Assembly: GCA_028278245.1 (NCBI GenBank)
Contig: JANQEQ010000016.1
Location: forward strand, 1-37,883
DNA length: 37,883 nucleotides
From: Phycisphaerales bacterium
Lineage (GTDB): Bacteria; Planctomycetota; Phycisphaerae; Phycisphaerales; SM1A02
Direction: 5' to 3'
Under the pieces are notes generated by a model, which searched no databases, was not told where the DNA came from, and saw only the letters and a list, made by a program, of their open reading frames with translations. The translations under genes were made by a program, and so were the position numbers. Shown here piece by piece: positions 19,142 through 28,237 of this stretch (position 1 is its first letter; each line of letters opens with the position of its first letter).

Positions 19142-20128
19142 GTGGCTAACTCCACCAGAAACATATCAATACTTGCAGCGATCCTATGCATACACATCAT
19201 CGGTGGATGCCATAACCCGCCGATCGTCATGCACCTAGGGATAACCAGCACAGACATCCTGCAGCGACACGCAAACTCAGAACTGTGGCGAGGCAATGCA
19301 CCGATCCCTGCATTCACCACGGGAGACCGCATTGCCATAACTGAATGCTCTGTTGAATTTGTCACCATCAAACAGGAGACACCAACGGATCGTCAGGCTC
19401 TCATCGGTGGGCCGATCATGCTGAGCTCCGCCCTGGTCGATCTTTCCGGGATCTTCCGCAAGCGCGTAACTTTTCCATCTGAAGTGTTGTTCAGTCTGCC
19501 GCGTAATGCTCTGGAACTGGTCACTGGAGTTCTCGAGGACCGAGGATTATTCGTCATCAATCCGAACGAAGTTGCAGGCTGCCCCGCCTATCAGCATCTT
19601 GCACAGTCATCTTTAGAACGCTCATCACCTGCTTATCACCTTGATCCCCGAGGCTCTGATGCAGGTCGGACCAATGAGTTTCTTGTCCGCTCTGCTCGTC
19701 CACTGCGCATTCTCCCCAAACGATGCGATGAGGTCATAATATTGGCAGATCGTGCGCTTCGTGAGGAACTGAATGCAGATTACACGCTGAGATTTCGTTT
19801 GCGTGTCGGCATTTATCAAGGGCGAGTGAGTCTCGAACGGGATTCGACAATCAGGATTGGATGCGATGACGGTTACTATAAACTCATGTCGGAGCGCTCA
19901 GTGGTGTCCAGCGAACTTGTTGCAGTATGTGATGGATATGAAGTTGTATCCGGCAAGATATATCACGTGGACTGGCCTTCATTTCGCCGTTTCGCCCAAT
20001 CCATGATCCCCTGTTATCTGTGCGCAGGACTACCTGAACCTGATGTGAGCACGGGTGATTATTATGTTGTCAATCAAGCCTGCGACGATGACAGCACCCA
20101 CCCACTTTCCATGGATTGCCTGCCCTAA
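19142..20128 (+). CDS. Putative lipoprotein of unknown function
   Basis: A 328-residue protein from a GTG at 19142. The start is chosen because it gives a classic lipoprotein signal: short basic n-region (ANSTRN), hydrophobic stretch (ISILAAILCIHI) and lipobox IGGC with Cys at about residue 23. The mature part is mixed alpha/beta with no family I recognise. Segments such as RNALELVTGVLEDRGLFVIN and CDEVIILADRALREEL suggest one or two compact domains. Several late Cys residues could pair outside the cytoplasm (CYLCAGLPEP, QACDDD). The gene ends with TAA at 20126, and the same frame continues to look coding for another 59 codons. No strong ribosome site is visible. Confidence 0.65.
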   Translation: MANSTRNISILAAILCIHIIGGCHNPPIVMHLGITSTDILQRHANSELWRGNAPIPAFTTGDRIAITECSVEFVTIKQETPTDRQALIGGPIMLSSALVDLSGIFRKRVTFPSEVLFSLPRNALELVTGVLEDRGLFVINPNEVAGCPAYQHLAQSSLERSSPAYHLDPRGSDAGRTNEFLVRSARPLRILPKRCDEVIILADRALREELNADYTLRFRLRVGIYQGRVSLERDSTIRIGCDDGYYKLMSERSVVSSELVAVCDGYEVVSGKIYHVDWPSFRRFAQSMIPCYLCAGLPEPDVSTGDYYVVNQACDDDSTHPLSMDCLP

Positions 20129-20308
20129 GCATATGAAGTAAAACCCGATGAAGTTGTGACACTCGAAGATTACCCTATCGCAGTGCAGAAAACGATATTG
20201 TCGAAACTCAAAGGTGGTACGATCAGAGAAAACGATGTTGCTCCAGATGGGCTTGTCCGCAACATTGACACCAATGGTGATGGGGATGACGATGATTCAA
20301 TCGTGTGA
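20129..20308 (+). pseudogene. Coding-like remnant in frame after the lipoprotein stop (PepSY-like)
   Basis: Directly after the TAA at 20126-20128, and in the same frame, 59 codons translate into protein-like sequence without an ATG. It includes VVTLEDYPIAVQKTILSKLK and GGTIRENDV, and it ends in an acidic GDGDDDDSIV before a TGA. The first part resembles PepSY-like repeats of small exported proteins. Either the TAA truncates a longer ancestral protein, or this is the tail of a second gene that lost its start. No ribosome site and no plausible initiation codon were found at the 5' end. Confidence 0.4.
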
Positions 20309-20331
20309 AACTTTCCATCATCGAAAATGAC

Positions 20332-20351
20332 GCGGTTCAATGCCGCTTTTT
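20332..20351 (+). terminator. Probable intrinsic terminator
   Basis: A short stem (GCGG / CCGC, extended by a T-G pair) with a small loop is followed by TTTTT at 20347-20351, 24 bases after the end of the preceding coding-like frame and before the next gene. The stem is short, so efficiency is uncertain. Its position supports transcription running through both the lipoprotein gene and the coding-like extension. Confidence 0.5.
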
Positions 20352-20434
20352 ATATTTTCACGATCAAAATCAGGCTGAGTTGTCTGAAATGTGATAAAAC
20401 TGATGCTCAATTCAATCCGTGATCACCTACCGTT

Positions 20435-21604
20435 ATGCCGCAACGTGAATCCGACAAGAAACGCCTGACCCGCATCACCTGCTCGCCGCATGTACTTCCC
20501 TACCTGCGTGATGAAATCACAGCACTTGGATTTGACATCCAGGATGAAGATCACCACGGTGTACAGATCGGCGTGACGCTACCTGACTGCATGAGCCTCA
20601 ACCTGCAATTGCGCACCGCGCTTCATGTATTGTGGCTCCTGAAACGATTCCGCTGCCCATCCCCCAAAGCGCTCTACACGCACGCCGCTTCGTTTCCCTG
20701 GGAAGAATTGATCCCCAATGACTCGTATTTCAGCGTAACCTCGAATGTCGACAATCCCAAGATCACCAACTCGATGTATCCCAATCTCGTTTTGAAAGAC
20801 GCCGTTGTAGATCGAATCAACAAGCAGACCGGTGCTCGGCCAAACAGCGGTTCGGACCGATCGCGCATTGTGATCAACCTCTACTGGAAAGGTGATCGAG
20901 CCTGGATTTATTTGAACACGACCGGCCGACGTCTTGCTGACCGTGGGTATCGGAAGATGCCTCATACTGCGCCGATGCAGGAAACACTCGCCGCAGCCGT
21001 GCTCAGCGCTACCGGGTATGACGGTTCGCAACCGCTGGTCAATCCCATGTGCGGAGCCGGCACGCTCGCCATCGAAGCAGCGCTTATCGCCACCGGTCGG
21101 GCACCCGGCCTTCTGCGGGCTAACTACAGCTTCATGCATACCAGTCTACACGATGAGAATCTCTGGCGAACAATCCGCAACGAAGCAAAAAAGCAATCCA
21201 ATACTCAACCGCAAATGCCCATCATTGCATCGGACATTGATCCACAAGCACTGGTAGCAGCAAGGAAAAATGCGCAGACGGCGGGGGTGGATCACCTCAT
21301 CGAGTTTGTGAATTGCGATTTCGCAGAAACCTCCCTGCCGGATCACCCCGGAATCGTGATCCTGAATCCTGAATATGGTGAGCGCCTGGGCGATTCAACG
21401 AAGCTTGAATCCACCTATGCCCGCATCGGCGACTTCTTCAAACAGCGATGTACTGGATGGAAAGGTTATGTTTTTACCGGCAGCCGCGCTCTCAGCAAAC
21501 ACATCCATCTGCGCACCAGCCGTCGTATCCCTTTTATGAACGCACGCATCGAATGCCGCTTGCTGGAATATGAGATGTATGGTGGATCTCTGAAAATACC
21601 TTGA
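20435..21604 (+). CDS. RlmL-like THUMP-domain class I RNA methyltransferase
   Basis: A 389-residue protein with an N-terminal ferredoxin-like/THUMP part (about 10-170) and a C-terminal SAM-dependent methyltransferase domain. SAM motif I is PMCGAGTLAIEAALIA at about residue 203. The acidic motif ASDIDPQALVAARKNA follows, and the C-terminal block ARIECRLLEYEMYGGS is typical of the RlmL N2-guanine rRNA methyltransferase branch. The catalytic motif, normally NPPYGERL, reads NPEYGERL here (near residue 311). Substrate is most likely a guanine in 23S rRNA, by family. The gene starts at an ATG with little ribosome-site signal and lies behind a probable terminator, so it is likely transcribed alone. 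Confidence 0.88.
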   Translation: MPQRESDKKRLTRITCSPHVLPYLRDEITALGFDIQDEDHHGVQIGVTLPDCMSLNLQLRTALHVLWLLKRFRCPSPKALYTHAASFPWEELIPNDSYFSVTSNVDNPKITNSMYPNLVLKDAVVDRINKQTGARPNSGSDRSRIVINLYWKGDRAWIYLNTTGRRLADRGYRKMPHTAPMQETLAAAVLSATGYDGSQPLVNPMCGAGTLAIEAALIATGRAPGLLRANYSFMHTSLHDENLWRTIRNEAKKQSNTQPQMPIIASDIDPQALVAARKNAQTAGVDHLIEFVNCDFAETSLPDHPGIVILNPEYGERLGDSTKLESTYARIGDFFKQRCTGWKGYVFTGSRALSKHIHLRTSRRIPFMNARIECRLLEYEMYGGSLKIP

Positions 21605-21909
21605 GAATTAGCATGTCTATTGCATGCGGCACAGAAAGTAACGCGTTGACGATCAGTGGTATACGCAGGCATTCTCGTGGAATTCATAATCTGTATGAGC
21701 CGAATGTAACTACAATTTACACTCTCTGTGAGAATCACGGTAGTGACTTAAATATCCTGGTACTGACTCTACTATTGAAAGATGATATGCAAGATATTAT
21801 TGTATCTTTGGTGATATGAAAGTATGCTGAACTTCTTCATCGAACCTAGCGCTGAGCATAGTTTGTTGGAGTTTACATTTCCACTTCTCTCAAATTCGGA
21901 GTACTGGAA
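21605..21909. other. Intergenic region, no gene seen
   Basis: About 305 bases between two plus-strand genes. Only short frames are present, and none has a ribosome site or recognisable product. It is AT-rich toward the downstream SGNH gene, so it probably carries that promoter, but I could not read a convincing consensus. Confidence 0.45.
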
Positions 21910-23055
21910 ATGAACAGTAATCATAATTCTACACTGGTATTGCAAGCCAAAGTCAAAGTACGAACTAAGCCAAATCTTATTCGTCGAATAATATTTCCGT
22001 GTATTTCGGTATGCTTGGGATTGGGAATCGCGCTTCTCATTCTCGAACTGACATTGCGAATCCTCGGTTGGCCAGCACCGGGGTTCTACCAGAATGGCAT
22101 GGGGCCATTGCAATACCAAATACCCACATCCGAGGGAGGTGCCTGGCGTGCATATCCCGGCAAGGCAAGGCAACGACATTATGACTTTGATATTCCAATT
22201 TACATCAACGCGCACGGTTTCCGAAGCTCGGAGAATAGACCAAAGGAATTCGACGAGTGGCGTATCGGGGTTTTTGGAGATTCCTTCACTGATGGATGGG
22301 GTGTGCGCAGAGAAGAGCGCTTTGGTGAGGTGTGGATGAAGGAAGCTAAAGATGTGCTCGGTAACACCACGCTGTGGAACTTCGGTAGCATTGACAGTGG
22401 AACCTGGCAGAATGCCGATTTTCTTGATGCGGGAGGAAAGGAATACCAACTTGACGAAATTATCCTGGCAGTATTTTCGTGGAATGAGCTGTCAGATAAC
22501 ATCCTATGGTCAAATCTGAGGAATTTGTCGAACGAGGATATTGACGAACAATACCGAAAGAAATTCAGTGGTATGCGAACGTGGATTCGAACGCACATTC
22601 GAACTGCATCTTTTCTCTGGATCAACTTCCTTCGTAGTGCTCCTAAAGGCCCCCCTCCTGCTAGCAAACAAACAATCGATACATACTGGCCATATACAAA
22701 AGCAGGATTTGATGCATTCAAAGATGCAACTGGTGATCGCCCTCTGACAATCTGGTACCTTCCAGGCAGAGTTGAATGGGATGATAATATTTGGCGAATT
22801 CATCAACAGGAGCAAGATCTTGATGAGAGTGAACGATTTCTCTTGCGTCAGTATATTCAGTCGTGGGCGGAGGCAAACAACGTTCCTTTTGTTGATGTAA
22901 CACCCTGGCTTGCCGGCCGGCCGAGTAATGAAGTGTCATTCCCCGTCGATCCACATTGGAGTCCCGGAGGGCACTCTATCGTGGGAAAAGGACTTGCAAA
23001 AAATAAGATGAGTAGTTTCAGACAACGATCTGAAATTCCGTCTCCTTCTTCATGA
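21910..23055 (+). CDS. Membrane-anchored SGNH/GDSL hydrolase-like protein
   Basis: A 381-residue protein with one N-terminal membrane anchor (about residues 28-55, IIFPCISVCLGLGIALLILE) and an extracytoplasmic SGNH domain. Block I is GVFGDSFTDGWGV (Ser nucleophile in GDS). Asn-containing segments follow (WNFGSIDSGTW and FSWNELSDN), and the catalytic Asp/His pair is in VDPHWSPGGHSI near the end. Proteins of this shape, including AlgX/DltD-like ones, act as esterases or O-acyl transferases on cell-surface glycans. Start ATG has GGAG nine bases upstream. It is next to, but on the opposite strand from, a carbamoyltransferase cassette that carries its own SGNH gene; the two end convergently. Confidence 0.82.
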   Translation: MNSNHNSTLVLQAKVKVRTKPNLIRRIIFPCISVCLGLGIALLILELTLRILGWPAPGFYQNGMGPLQYQIPTSEGGAWRAYPGKARQRHYDFDIPIYINAHGFRSSENRPKEFDEWRIGVFGDSFTDGWGVRREERFGEVWMKEAKDVLGNTTLWNFGSIDSGTWQNADFLDAGGKEYQLDEIILAVFSWNELSDNILWSNLRNLSNEDIDEQYRKKFSGMRTWIRTHIRTASFLWINFLRSAPKGPPPASKQTIDTYWPYTKAGFDAFKDATGDRPLTIWYLPGRVEWDDNIWRIHQQEQDLDESERFLLRQYIQSWAEANNVPFVDVTPWLAGRPSNEVSFPVDPHWSPGGHSIVGKGLAKNKMSSFRQRSEIPSPSS

Positions 23056-23174
23056 TTTTCCAGAGAAACTTTCTCCCCACAATTTCCCCACTCATGTGTT
23101 GGATCAAAGAACAATACCGGAATCTGTTAGGAAATTTCAGATATGACATCTTTCACAATGCCTGAGATCCAACC

Positions 23175-24233
23175 TCATTCTTCCTCCATCTCCTCAAACG
23201 GTTGAAATATATTTTGGCGGGCGAGATATTCTGCTATTATCCTGTGCCCTTTACGATTGGGGTGATTCCAATCAATCCTATCCCCTCGGTTGTAAACATA
23301 ACATTCTCCAACACCGTAGGCTGTCCAATCCTCGGCTGCATACTCTGGATCAATGAACGCCTCGTATGCGTCGTATAGGGATTGTACGGTTAGCAGCTCC
23401 TTCATCACCTGTTGGGAACTACACTTCAGGAATTCTTTATCCCATGAAAATCCGAGTCCTTGATAAATCTCTGCTGCTTCCTTCGATATCTGCATTTCAT
23501 AAGGGAGGATAACAACGACAAACTTAATATCGAGATTATTTAGTTTGTGATCGAGTTTATTGATTCTTGCAGCGGTTGCTTGAAAATGACTTCTGTATTT
23601 CTCTGGGAATAGCTCATAGGCGCTCATGCTTTTTCTTTGACGAAGATTTTTTCCTGCAAATCGAATGTATGTGTAGAGATAGCTTCTTCCACGAAGCCAG
23701 TCAAATTTTCTTGCAAGTTGTACAAGCTTTGATTCTCTATTCTTTCCCTGTTTACTATCTGGCAGAATATCATTGAGGTTCATCATATACAACGCGATAT
23801 CAAGATCATACTCCTTTGTCAGATAGAGATAACGTTCCATCATATCTTCACTTAATGCTGTTCCAAGACCTCCTGTAAGGTTCAAATGCTCGTAGTCGAG
23901 GAATTGCTTCTCCAGCAAATCTGATATTCGATATCCAAAACCAGCTCCCACGCCGGCACAAACCGAATCCCCAAAGTATCCGATTCGCGGCTTCGTTTTC
24001 TCCTCCTGAAACGCATCATCATAGAACCCGTCGCTATTAAACCTCATCTCTCCATATGGATAGTGAACGATCGTATTGGGTTCTGGTTTACGTTTGGCAG
24101 CGTAATATGATGCATCCCAGGGTACTACAATGCGAAGTAACAATTCGGAAAATATAATAACGAAGAATATCAGATAAATTATGTAGCAGATCCTGGGATG
24201 TGCTTTCATTATTTTGTGTATGAATGAGAGCAT
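23175..24233 (-). CDS. Membrane-anchored SGNH hydrolase-like protein of the carbamoyltransferase cassette
   Basis: A 352-residue protein with an N-terminal membrane helix (about 14-34, CYIIYLIFFVIIFSELLLR) and an SGNH domain: IGYFGDSVCAGVGAG (block I), NLTGGLGTALSEDMMERY (Gly block), MMNLNDILPD (Asn block) and DWNHPNRKGHRIIAEYL (Asp/His block). All four catalytic positions are present. I chose the ATG at 24233; a GTG at 24254 is also possible and neither has a strong ribosome site. It is the last gene of a minus-strand row with carbamoyltransferase, SxtJ and DUF5989 genes, 80 bp after the DUF5989 stop. A role in modifying a surface glycan or secreted metabolite is inferred from this context. 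Confidence 0.8.
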   Translation of the reverse strand: MLSFIHKIMKAHPRICYIIYLIFFVIIFSELLLRIVVPWDASYYAAKRKPEPNTIVHYPYGEMRFNSDGFYDDAFQEEKTKPRIGYFGDSVCAGVGAGFGYRISDLLEKQFLDYEHLNLTGGLGTALSEDMMERYLYLTKEYDLDIALYMMNLNDILPDSKQGKNRESKLVQLARKFDWLRGRSYLYTYIRFAGKNLRQRKSMSAYELFPEKYRSHFQATAARINKLDHKLNNLDIKFVVVILPYEMQISKEAAEIYQGLGFSWDKEFLKCSSQQVMKELLTVQSLYDAYEAFIDPEYAAEDWTAYGVGECYVYNRGDRIDWNHPNRKGHRIIAEYLARQNIFQPFEEMEEE

Positions 24234-24313
24234 GTCAAGTCCATGATTTTCCACTCGCCGTGGATCTTTAAATATTTGATCCCTATTCCCTCTATATAAT
24301 TACATGTATTGGT

Positions 24314-24535
24314 TTAGAAGAGCGTGTAGATGAATGGTGCAGCTCCTGTTCCACCGAGGATCACGAGCAGGCCAACGACCAGTAATACGACAATAATCGG
24401 AATCAGCCACCACTTCTTGTTGTAGCGGAGAAAATCGATGAATTCTCGCACAATTCCCGTGTGTTGTTGCTCGGCTTGCTTTGCGAATTGTTCTTCACGG
24501 GATTGCGATTCCGATGCTTCTTGTTGCTGATTCAT
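24314..24535 (-). CDS. DUF5989 family small membrane protein
   Basis: A 73-residue protein. An acidic, Gln-rich N terminus (MNQQQEASESQSREEQ) is followed by EFIDFLRYNKKWWLIPIIVV, one transmembrane helix and a short GGTGAAPFIYTLF tail. This is the characteristic layout of DUF5989 proteins, which are found beside SxtJ and carbamoyltransferase genes. The ATG at 24535 has a near-perfect GGAGGA seven bases upstream, so it is preferred over the TTG at 24550. Biochemical role is unknown. The gene follows SxtJ by 20 bp, which supports one operon. Confidence 0.85.
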   Translation of the reverse strand: MNQQQEASESQSREEQFAKQAEQQHTGIVREFIDFLRYNKKWWLIPIIVVLLVVGLLVILGGTGAAPFIYTLF

Positions 24536-24555
24536 AGTCGTTTCCTCCAATATCC

Positions 24556-24972
24556 TCAGAATTGCCTGAAATATCTGGCAGGATCTTCATCTGATCGATG
24601 TTCAATCCAGTAGCTTTTGGTTTCCGGCTCCAGGTTGCGATTCATCGGATCTTTTCCCAACAAGCGCATTGCTAGTCCGATAGGAGTAAAAACCAAATAG
24701 TAGATCAATGCAAGAATCACATGTGTCACAATCCAGCCGATGGGAAAGGCAGCATACATCCAACCCAGGTACATGAAACGTTGCCAAGGACGTATTACAT
24801 AAAAAAGGATTGCTGCAACACTACCAATACTCCAGAGAATTACAGCTGCTGTCCGGGATCCACTGCGCCAGAGCACTATCGCTCCTACAAGTCCGAAGAA
24901 CAGCGCAAATAACAAACCAAACCATTTTAATTCACGTGGCGAAGGATTCTTGTTTATTTCTATGAGTCCCAT
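24556..24972 (-). CDS. SxtJ family membrane protein
   Basis: A 138-residue protein with about three to four transmembrane helices (starting KWFGLLFALFFGLVGAIVLW) and the family-specific segment PWQRFMYLGWMYAAFPIGWI. A loop MRLLGKDPMNR and a soluble C-terminal tail with YWIEHR complete it. SxtJ was named from the saxitoxin clusters and is regularly found next to carbamoyltransferases; its exact role is unsettled. The start ATG at 24972 has GGAG ten bases upstream. The gene lies 33 bp after the carbamoyltransferase stop and 20 bp before the DUF5989 start, so the three are almost certainly co-transcribed. Confidence 0.88.
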   Translation of the reverse strand: MGLIEINKNPSPRELKWFGLLFALFFGLVGAIVLWRSGSRTAAVILWSIGSVAAILFYVIRPWQRFMYLGWMYAAFPIGWIVTHVILALIYYLVFTPIGLAMRLLGKDPMNRNLEPETKSYWIEHRSDEDPARYFRQF

Positions 24973-25005
24973 AATAGAATTGCTCCACTGGCAATATCAA
25001 AAAGC

Positions 25006-26844
25006 TTAATCCAACGCGAACCGTGACAAGTATGCATCGAGATCGATGTCCTCTGCGTCGGGTTGTTCCTTTTTCAATACTACACAATTTTCAAGCACGA
25101 GAACATCCATATTCGTAGCCATGAAGCAATGGTAGGCATCACGTGGACTACATACAATCGGTTCACCACGAACGTTAAAACTTGTATTTATGATCACCGG
25201 GCATCCTGATATGTCAGCAAATTTGGAGATAAGCTTGTGGTATCTTGCATGTCGCTTTTCGTCGACAGTTTGTACTCTGGCGGAATGATCAACGTGGGTA
25301 ATTGCCGGAACTTTGGAACGTTCCAATTTCAGTTTATCCAATCCTTCATATTCTTTTTCTTCCCCATCCAACGCTATCCGTTTTGATTGCTGGACAGGGG
25401 CAACAAGAAGCATGTAGGGACTATCTTCCTCATCACGCATCTCAAAGTATTCCGACACTTGACTCCTCAGCACTGAAGGTGCAAACGGTCGAAATGACTC
25501 CCGGAATTTGATTTTTAGATTCATGACGGTCTGCATATCTCGGCTGCGAGCATCACCAATGATACTTCGAGCACCCAACGCGCGAGGCCCAAACTCCATA
25601 CGCCCCTGTAACCACCCGACAACATTCTGCTCTGCGATCAGGCCTGCGATATGTTTACACAACTCATCCTCATCTTCGATTTCTCGATACTTCACATCAT
25701 TCGAATCGAGAAATTTCTTTATTCGATCATTACTGAAGCGGGGGCCAAACCAGGAATTATCCTGCATATCGAGATGCTCATCGCTGCGCTGGTGGTCTAG
25801 AAGTTGATACCAGATGAATAATGCTGTTCCCAGCGCACCGCCGGCGTCACCTGCAGCAGGCTGAATCCAGATGTCGTCAAACGGACCTTCGCGTAGGATT
25901 CGGCCGTTCCCAACGCAATTCAGCGCCACTCCGCCAGCAAGACAGAGGTTCTTCATACCGGTCAACGCATGCACGTGCCGAGCGATGCGAAGCATTACTT
26001 CCTCTGTAACAGCTTGTATTGAGGCTGCAATGTCCATGTGTCTTTGATTAAGAGGTGCCTCGGGGACACGGGGAGGACCACCAAACAAACGATGGAACCG
26101 TGATGATGTCATAGTCAAACCCTGGCAATAATTGAAGTATGACATATCAAGACGGAATGATCCGTCCTCTTTCAGATCCATCATCTTCTCAAGTATGAGA
26201 TCAGCATATTTGGGTTCGCCGTACGGCGCGAGACCCATTAGTTTGTATTCTCCCGAGTTAACGCGGAACCCGCAATAATAAGTGAACGCCGAGTAGAGAA
26301 GTCCCAGAGAATGCGGAAAATGTAATACATGTGACAGTTGAATTCGATTACCGCGCCCGATCCCAAAGCTTGCTGTCGCCCATTCCCCGACACCATCAAT
26401 CGTGAGGATTGCCGCTTCTTCAAAGGGGGATGGGAAAAATGCACTCGCACAATGTGACTCATGGTGCTCTGTAAAGACATAACGTTTTTTGAAGCGTTTC
26501 TGCAAACCCTTGTTCATCTCACGTGGCAAATACAATTTTTGTTTTAGCCAGAGAGGCATAGCTTGAACAAAGGACCGAAATCCTATTGGCGCGTAGGCTA
26601 GATAGGTTTCAAGCAAGCGCTCAAATTTCAACAGTGGTTTGTCATAGAATCCCACATAATCTAATTCACTTGGATCAAGGTTCCCTTCTTCAAGGCAATA
26701 GTTGATTGCGTTCCCCGGAAATCTGTAATCATGCTTACGGCGTGAAAAACGTTCTTCCTGAGCAGCGGCAACAATTTCTCCATCAACCACAAGTGCTGCT
26801 GCAGAGTCGTGGTAGAAAGCTGATATGCCAAGTATTGAAGTCAC
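25006..26844 (-). CDS. Carbamoyltransferase (NodU/CmcH/TobZ family)
   Basis: A 612-residue enzyme. The N-terminal YrdC-independent Kae1-like domain begins SILGISAFYHDSAAALV and carries the histidine cluster EHHESHCASAFFPSPF (127-131) and the ATP-site segment AILTIDGVGEW. The C-terminal domain contains LQGRMEFGPRALGARSII and CPVIINTSFNVRGEPIVCS, both family hallmarks. It makes a carbamoyl-adenylate from carbamoyl phosphate and ATP and transfers the carbamoyl group to a hydroxyl on a sugar, polyketide or lipid. The start is a GTG at 26844 (no closer ATG). It is the first gene of a four-gene minus-strand row. The acceptor may be a cell-surface polysaccharide, given the two SGNH proteins alongside. 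Confidence 0.95.
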   Translation of the reverse strand: MTSILGISAFYHDSAAALVVDGEIVAAAQEERFSRRKHDYRFPGNAINYCLEEGNLDPSELDYVGFYDKPLLKFERLLETYLAYAPIGFRSFVQAMPLWLKQKLYLPREMNKGLQKRFKKRYVFTEHHESHCASAFFPSPFEEAAILTIDGVGEWATASFGIGRGNRIQLSHVLHFPHSLGLLYSAFTYYCGFRVNSGEYKLMGLAPYGEPKYADLILEKMMDLKEDGSFRLDMSYFNYCQGLTMTSSRFHRLFGGPPRVPEAPLNQRHMDIAASIQAVTEEVMLRIARHVHALTGMKNLCLAGGVALNCVGNGRILREGPFDDIWIQPAAGDAGGALGTALFIWYQLLDHQRSDEHLDMQDNSWFGPRFSNDRIKKFLDSNDVKYREIEDEDELCKHIAGLIAEQNVVGWLQGRMEFGPRALGARSIIGDARSRDMQTVMNLKIKFRESFRPFAPSVLRSQVSEYFEMRDEEDSPYMLLVAPVQQSKRIALDGEEKEYEGLDKLKLERSKVPAITHVDHSARVQTVDEKRHARYHKLISKFADISGCPVIINTSFNVRGEPIVCSPRDAYHCFMATNMDVLVLENCVVLKKEQPDAEDIDLDAYLSRFALD

Positions 26845-27183
26845 AATAGATTTCCCAATAAAGAATATGCTGAGTGTTTTCTATCATACTTTAGATCGAG
26901 CATTTCCTATATATCTTTTTATGATATCAGCACAACTCATATATGGTCATCCCTGTCGATTATAGAATCAGTGAGATACTCAAGATCTTGAAGATTCCAT
27001 TGATTCCCCGCCTATATGTTGTATGCTACCCACAATCAATTCTAAACTTGTGGAGTATGCACTCCTTATCAATTCTTGATTTGATATTCCGTATCTTGAG
27101 CTATGTCACAATATGAAACAAACCATAGATTGTAACTTGGGCACATGGTGCACGACACCATTACTGAACCTCAGGAGATCATG
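26845..27183. other. Intergenic region between divergent genes
   Basis: About 340 AT-rich bases that must contain the promoters of the carbamoyltransferase row (minus) and the alcohol dehydrogenase gene (plus). Stops are frequent in all frames. No operator-like palindrome, RNA gene or confident -35/-10 pair was found. The ribosome site AGGAG at 27173-27177 fixes the dehydrogenase start. Confidence 0.5.
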
Positions 27184-28206
27184 ATGACCACGATTCACGC
27201 TTTTGCCGCAAACTCAACCGCTGGTGAATTGCATCCATTTGAATACGAAGTTCACGAACCGGGACATGACGAAGTAGAAATCAACGTCATCGCTTGCGGA
27301 ATCTGTCACTCCGATATTTCAATGATTGACAATGACTGGGGCATGAGCCAGTACCCCCTCGTTCCCGGACATGAGATCGTGGGAACAATCTGCGCTACCG
27401 GCGATGGTGTGGAACATTTGCGAATTGGACAAATTGTCGGACTGGGCTGGTACAGCAGTAGCTGCATGACCTGCCCGACATGCATGGGGGGTGATCACAA
27501 TCTCTGTCTGCAAAACGAGCAGACTATAGTCGGACGTCATGGAGGCTTTGCCGACAAAGTCCGTTGTCACAAAGCATGGGCAGTTCCTCTGCCGGAGGGT
27601 ATCGATCCGAAGAAAGCCGGCCCACTCTTCTGTGGCGGGATTACGGTATTCAATCCAATTGTGCAGTTAGGGATCAAACCCACCCAGCGTGTTGGTGTGA
27701 TCGGGATCGGGGGACTGGGTCATTTCGCGCTGCAGTTTTTCAATAAATGGGGGTGCGAAGTCACAGCATTCACTTCCAGTGAAAACAAAGCACAGGAAGC
27801 GATAAATATGGGGGCCCACAGAATAGTCGACTCACGATCTGATGATGCGCTGGAGGATGCAGCGGGGAGCCTAGATCTGATCCTCTCTACCGTAAACGTC
27901 AACCTCAACTGGGAGAAATATTTTGGAGCACTCGCTCCCCGAGGCAAACTGCACGTTGTCGGAGGAGTGCTCGATCCAATCCCTGCCGCTGCCTTTTCGT
28001 TGATCGGGAGCCAAAAATCATTGTCCGGCAGTCCATTGGGAAGCCCCGCAACCATCACTACCATGTTGGATTTCTGTGCCCGTCATGATATCGAAGCGGT
28101 CACCGAGCATTTTCCCATGAGTAACGTCAATGATGCCCTGGAACATCTACGTTCGGGTAAGGCACGCTATCGCATCGTACTCGACCAGCCCTCCCACACA
28201 CATTAG
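27184..28206 (+). CDS. Zinc-dependent NAD(P) alcohol dehydrogenase (cinnamyl-alcohol type)
   Basis: A 340-residue medium-chain dehydrogenase/reductase. The catalytic zinc site is seen as CGICHSDISMI and VPGHEIVG, the structural zinc site as four Cys in CMTCPTCMGGDHNLC, and the Rossmann motif as GVIGIGGLGHFALQF. The lack of an acidic residue at the end of the second strand and the segment TAFTSSENKAQEA suggest NADP rather than NAD, as in the YahK/CAD subgroup. It reduces aldehydes or oxidises primary alcohols in the cytoplasm. ATG 27184 is preferred over ATG 27181, because AGGAG is then six bases upstream. It stands alone apart from a DUF1801 gene 31 bp downstream. Confidence 0.94.
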   Translation: MTTIHAFAANSTAGELHPFEYEVHEPGHDEVEINVIACGICHSDISMIDNDWGMSQYPLVPGHEIVGTICATGDGVEHLRIGQIVGLGWYSSSCMTCPTCMGGDHNLCLQNEQTIVGRHGGFADKVRCHKAWAVPLPEGIDPKKAGPLFCGGITVFNPIVQLGIKPTQRVGVIGIGGLGHFALQFFNKWGCEVTAFTSSENKAQEAINMGAHRIVDSRSDDALEDAAGSLDLILSTVNVNLNWEKYFGALAPRGKLHVVGGVLDPIPAAAFSLIGSQKSLSGSPLGSPATITTMLDFCARHDIEAVTEHFPMSNVNDALEHLRSGKARYRIVLDQPSHTH

Positions 28207-28237
28207 CCCGCCGCTTCTCTTTTTAAGACAGATGATC

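Noticed and set aside
20579..21139. Minus-strand frame of 186 codons
   Set aside because: It lies wholly inside the RNA methyltransferase gene, whose motifs are clear; it is a codon-bias shadow.
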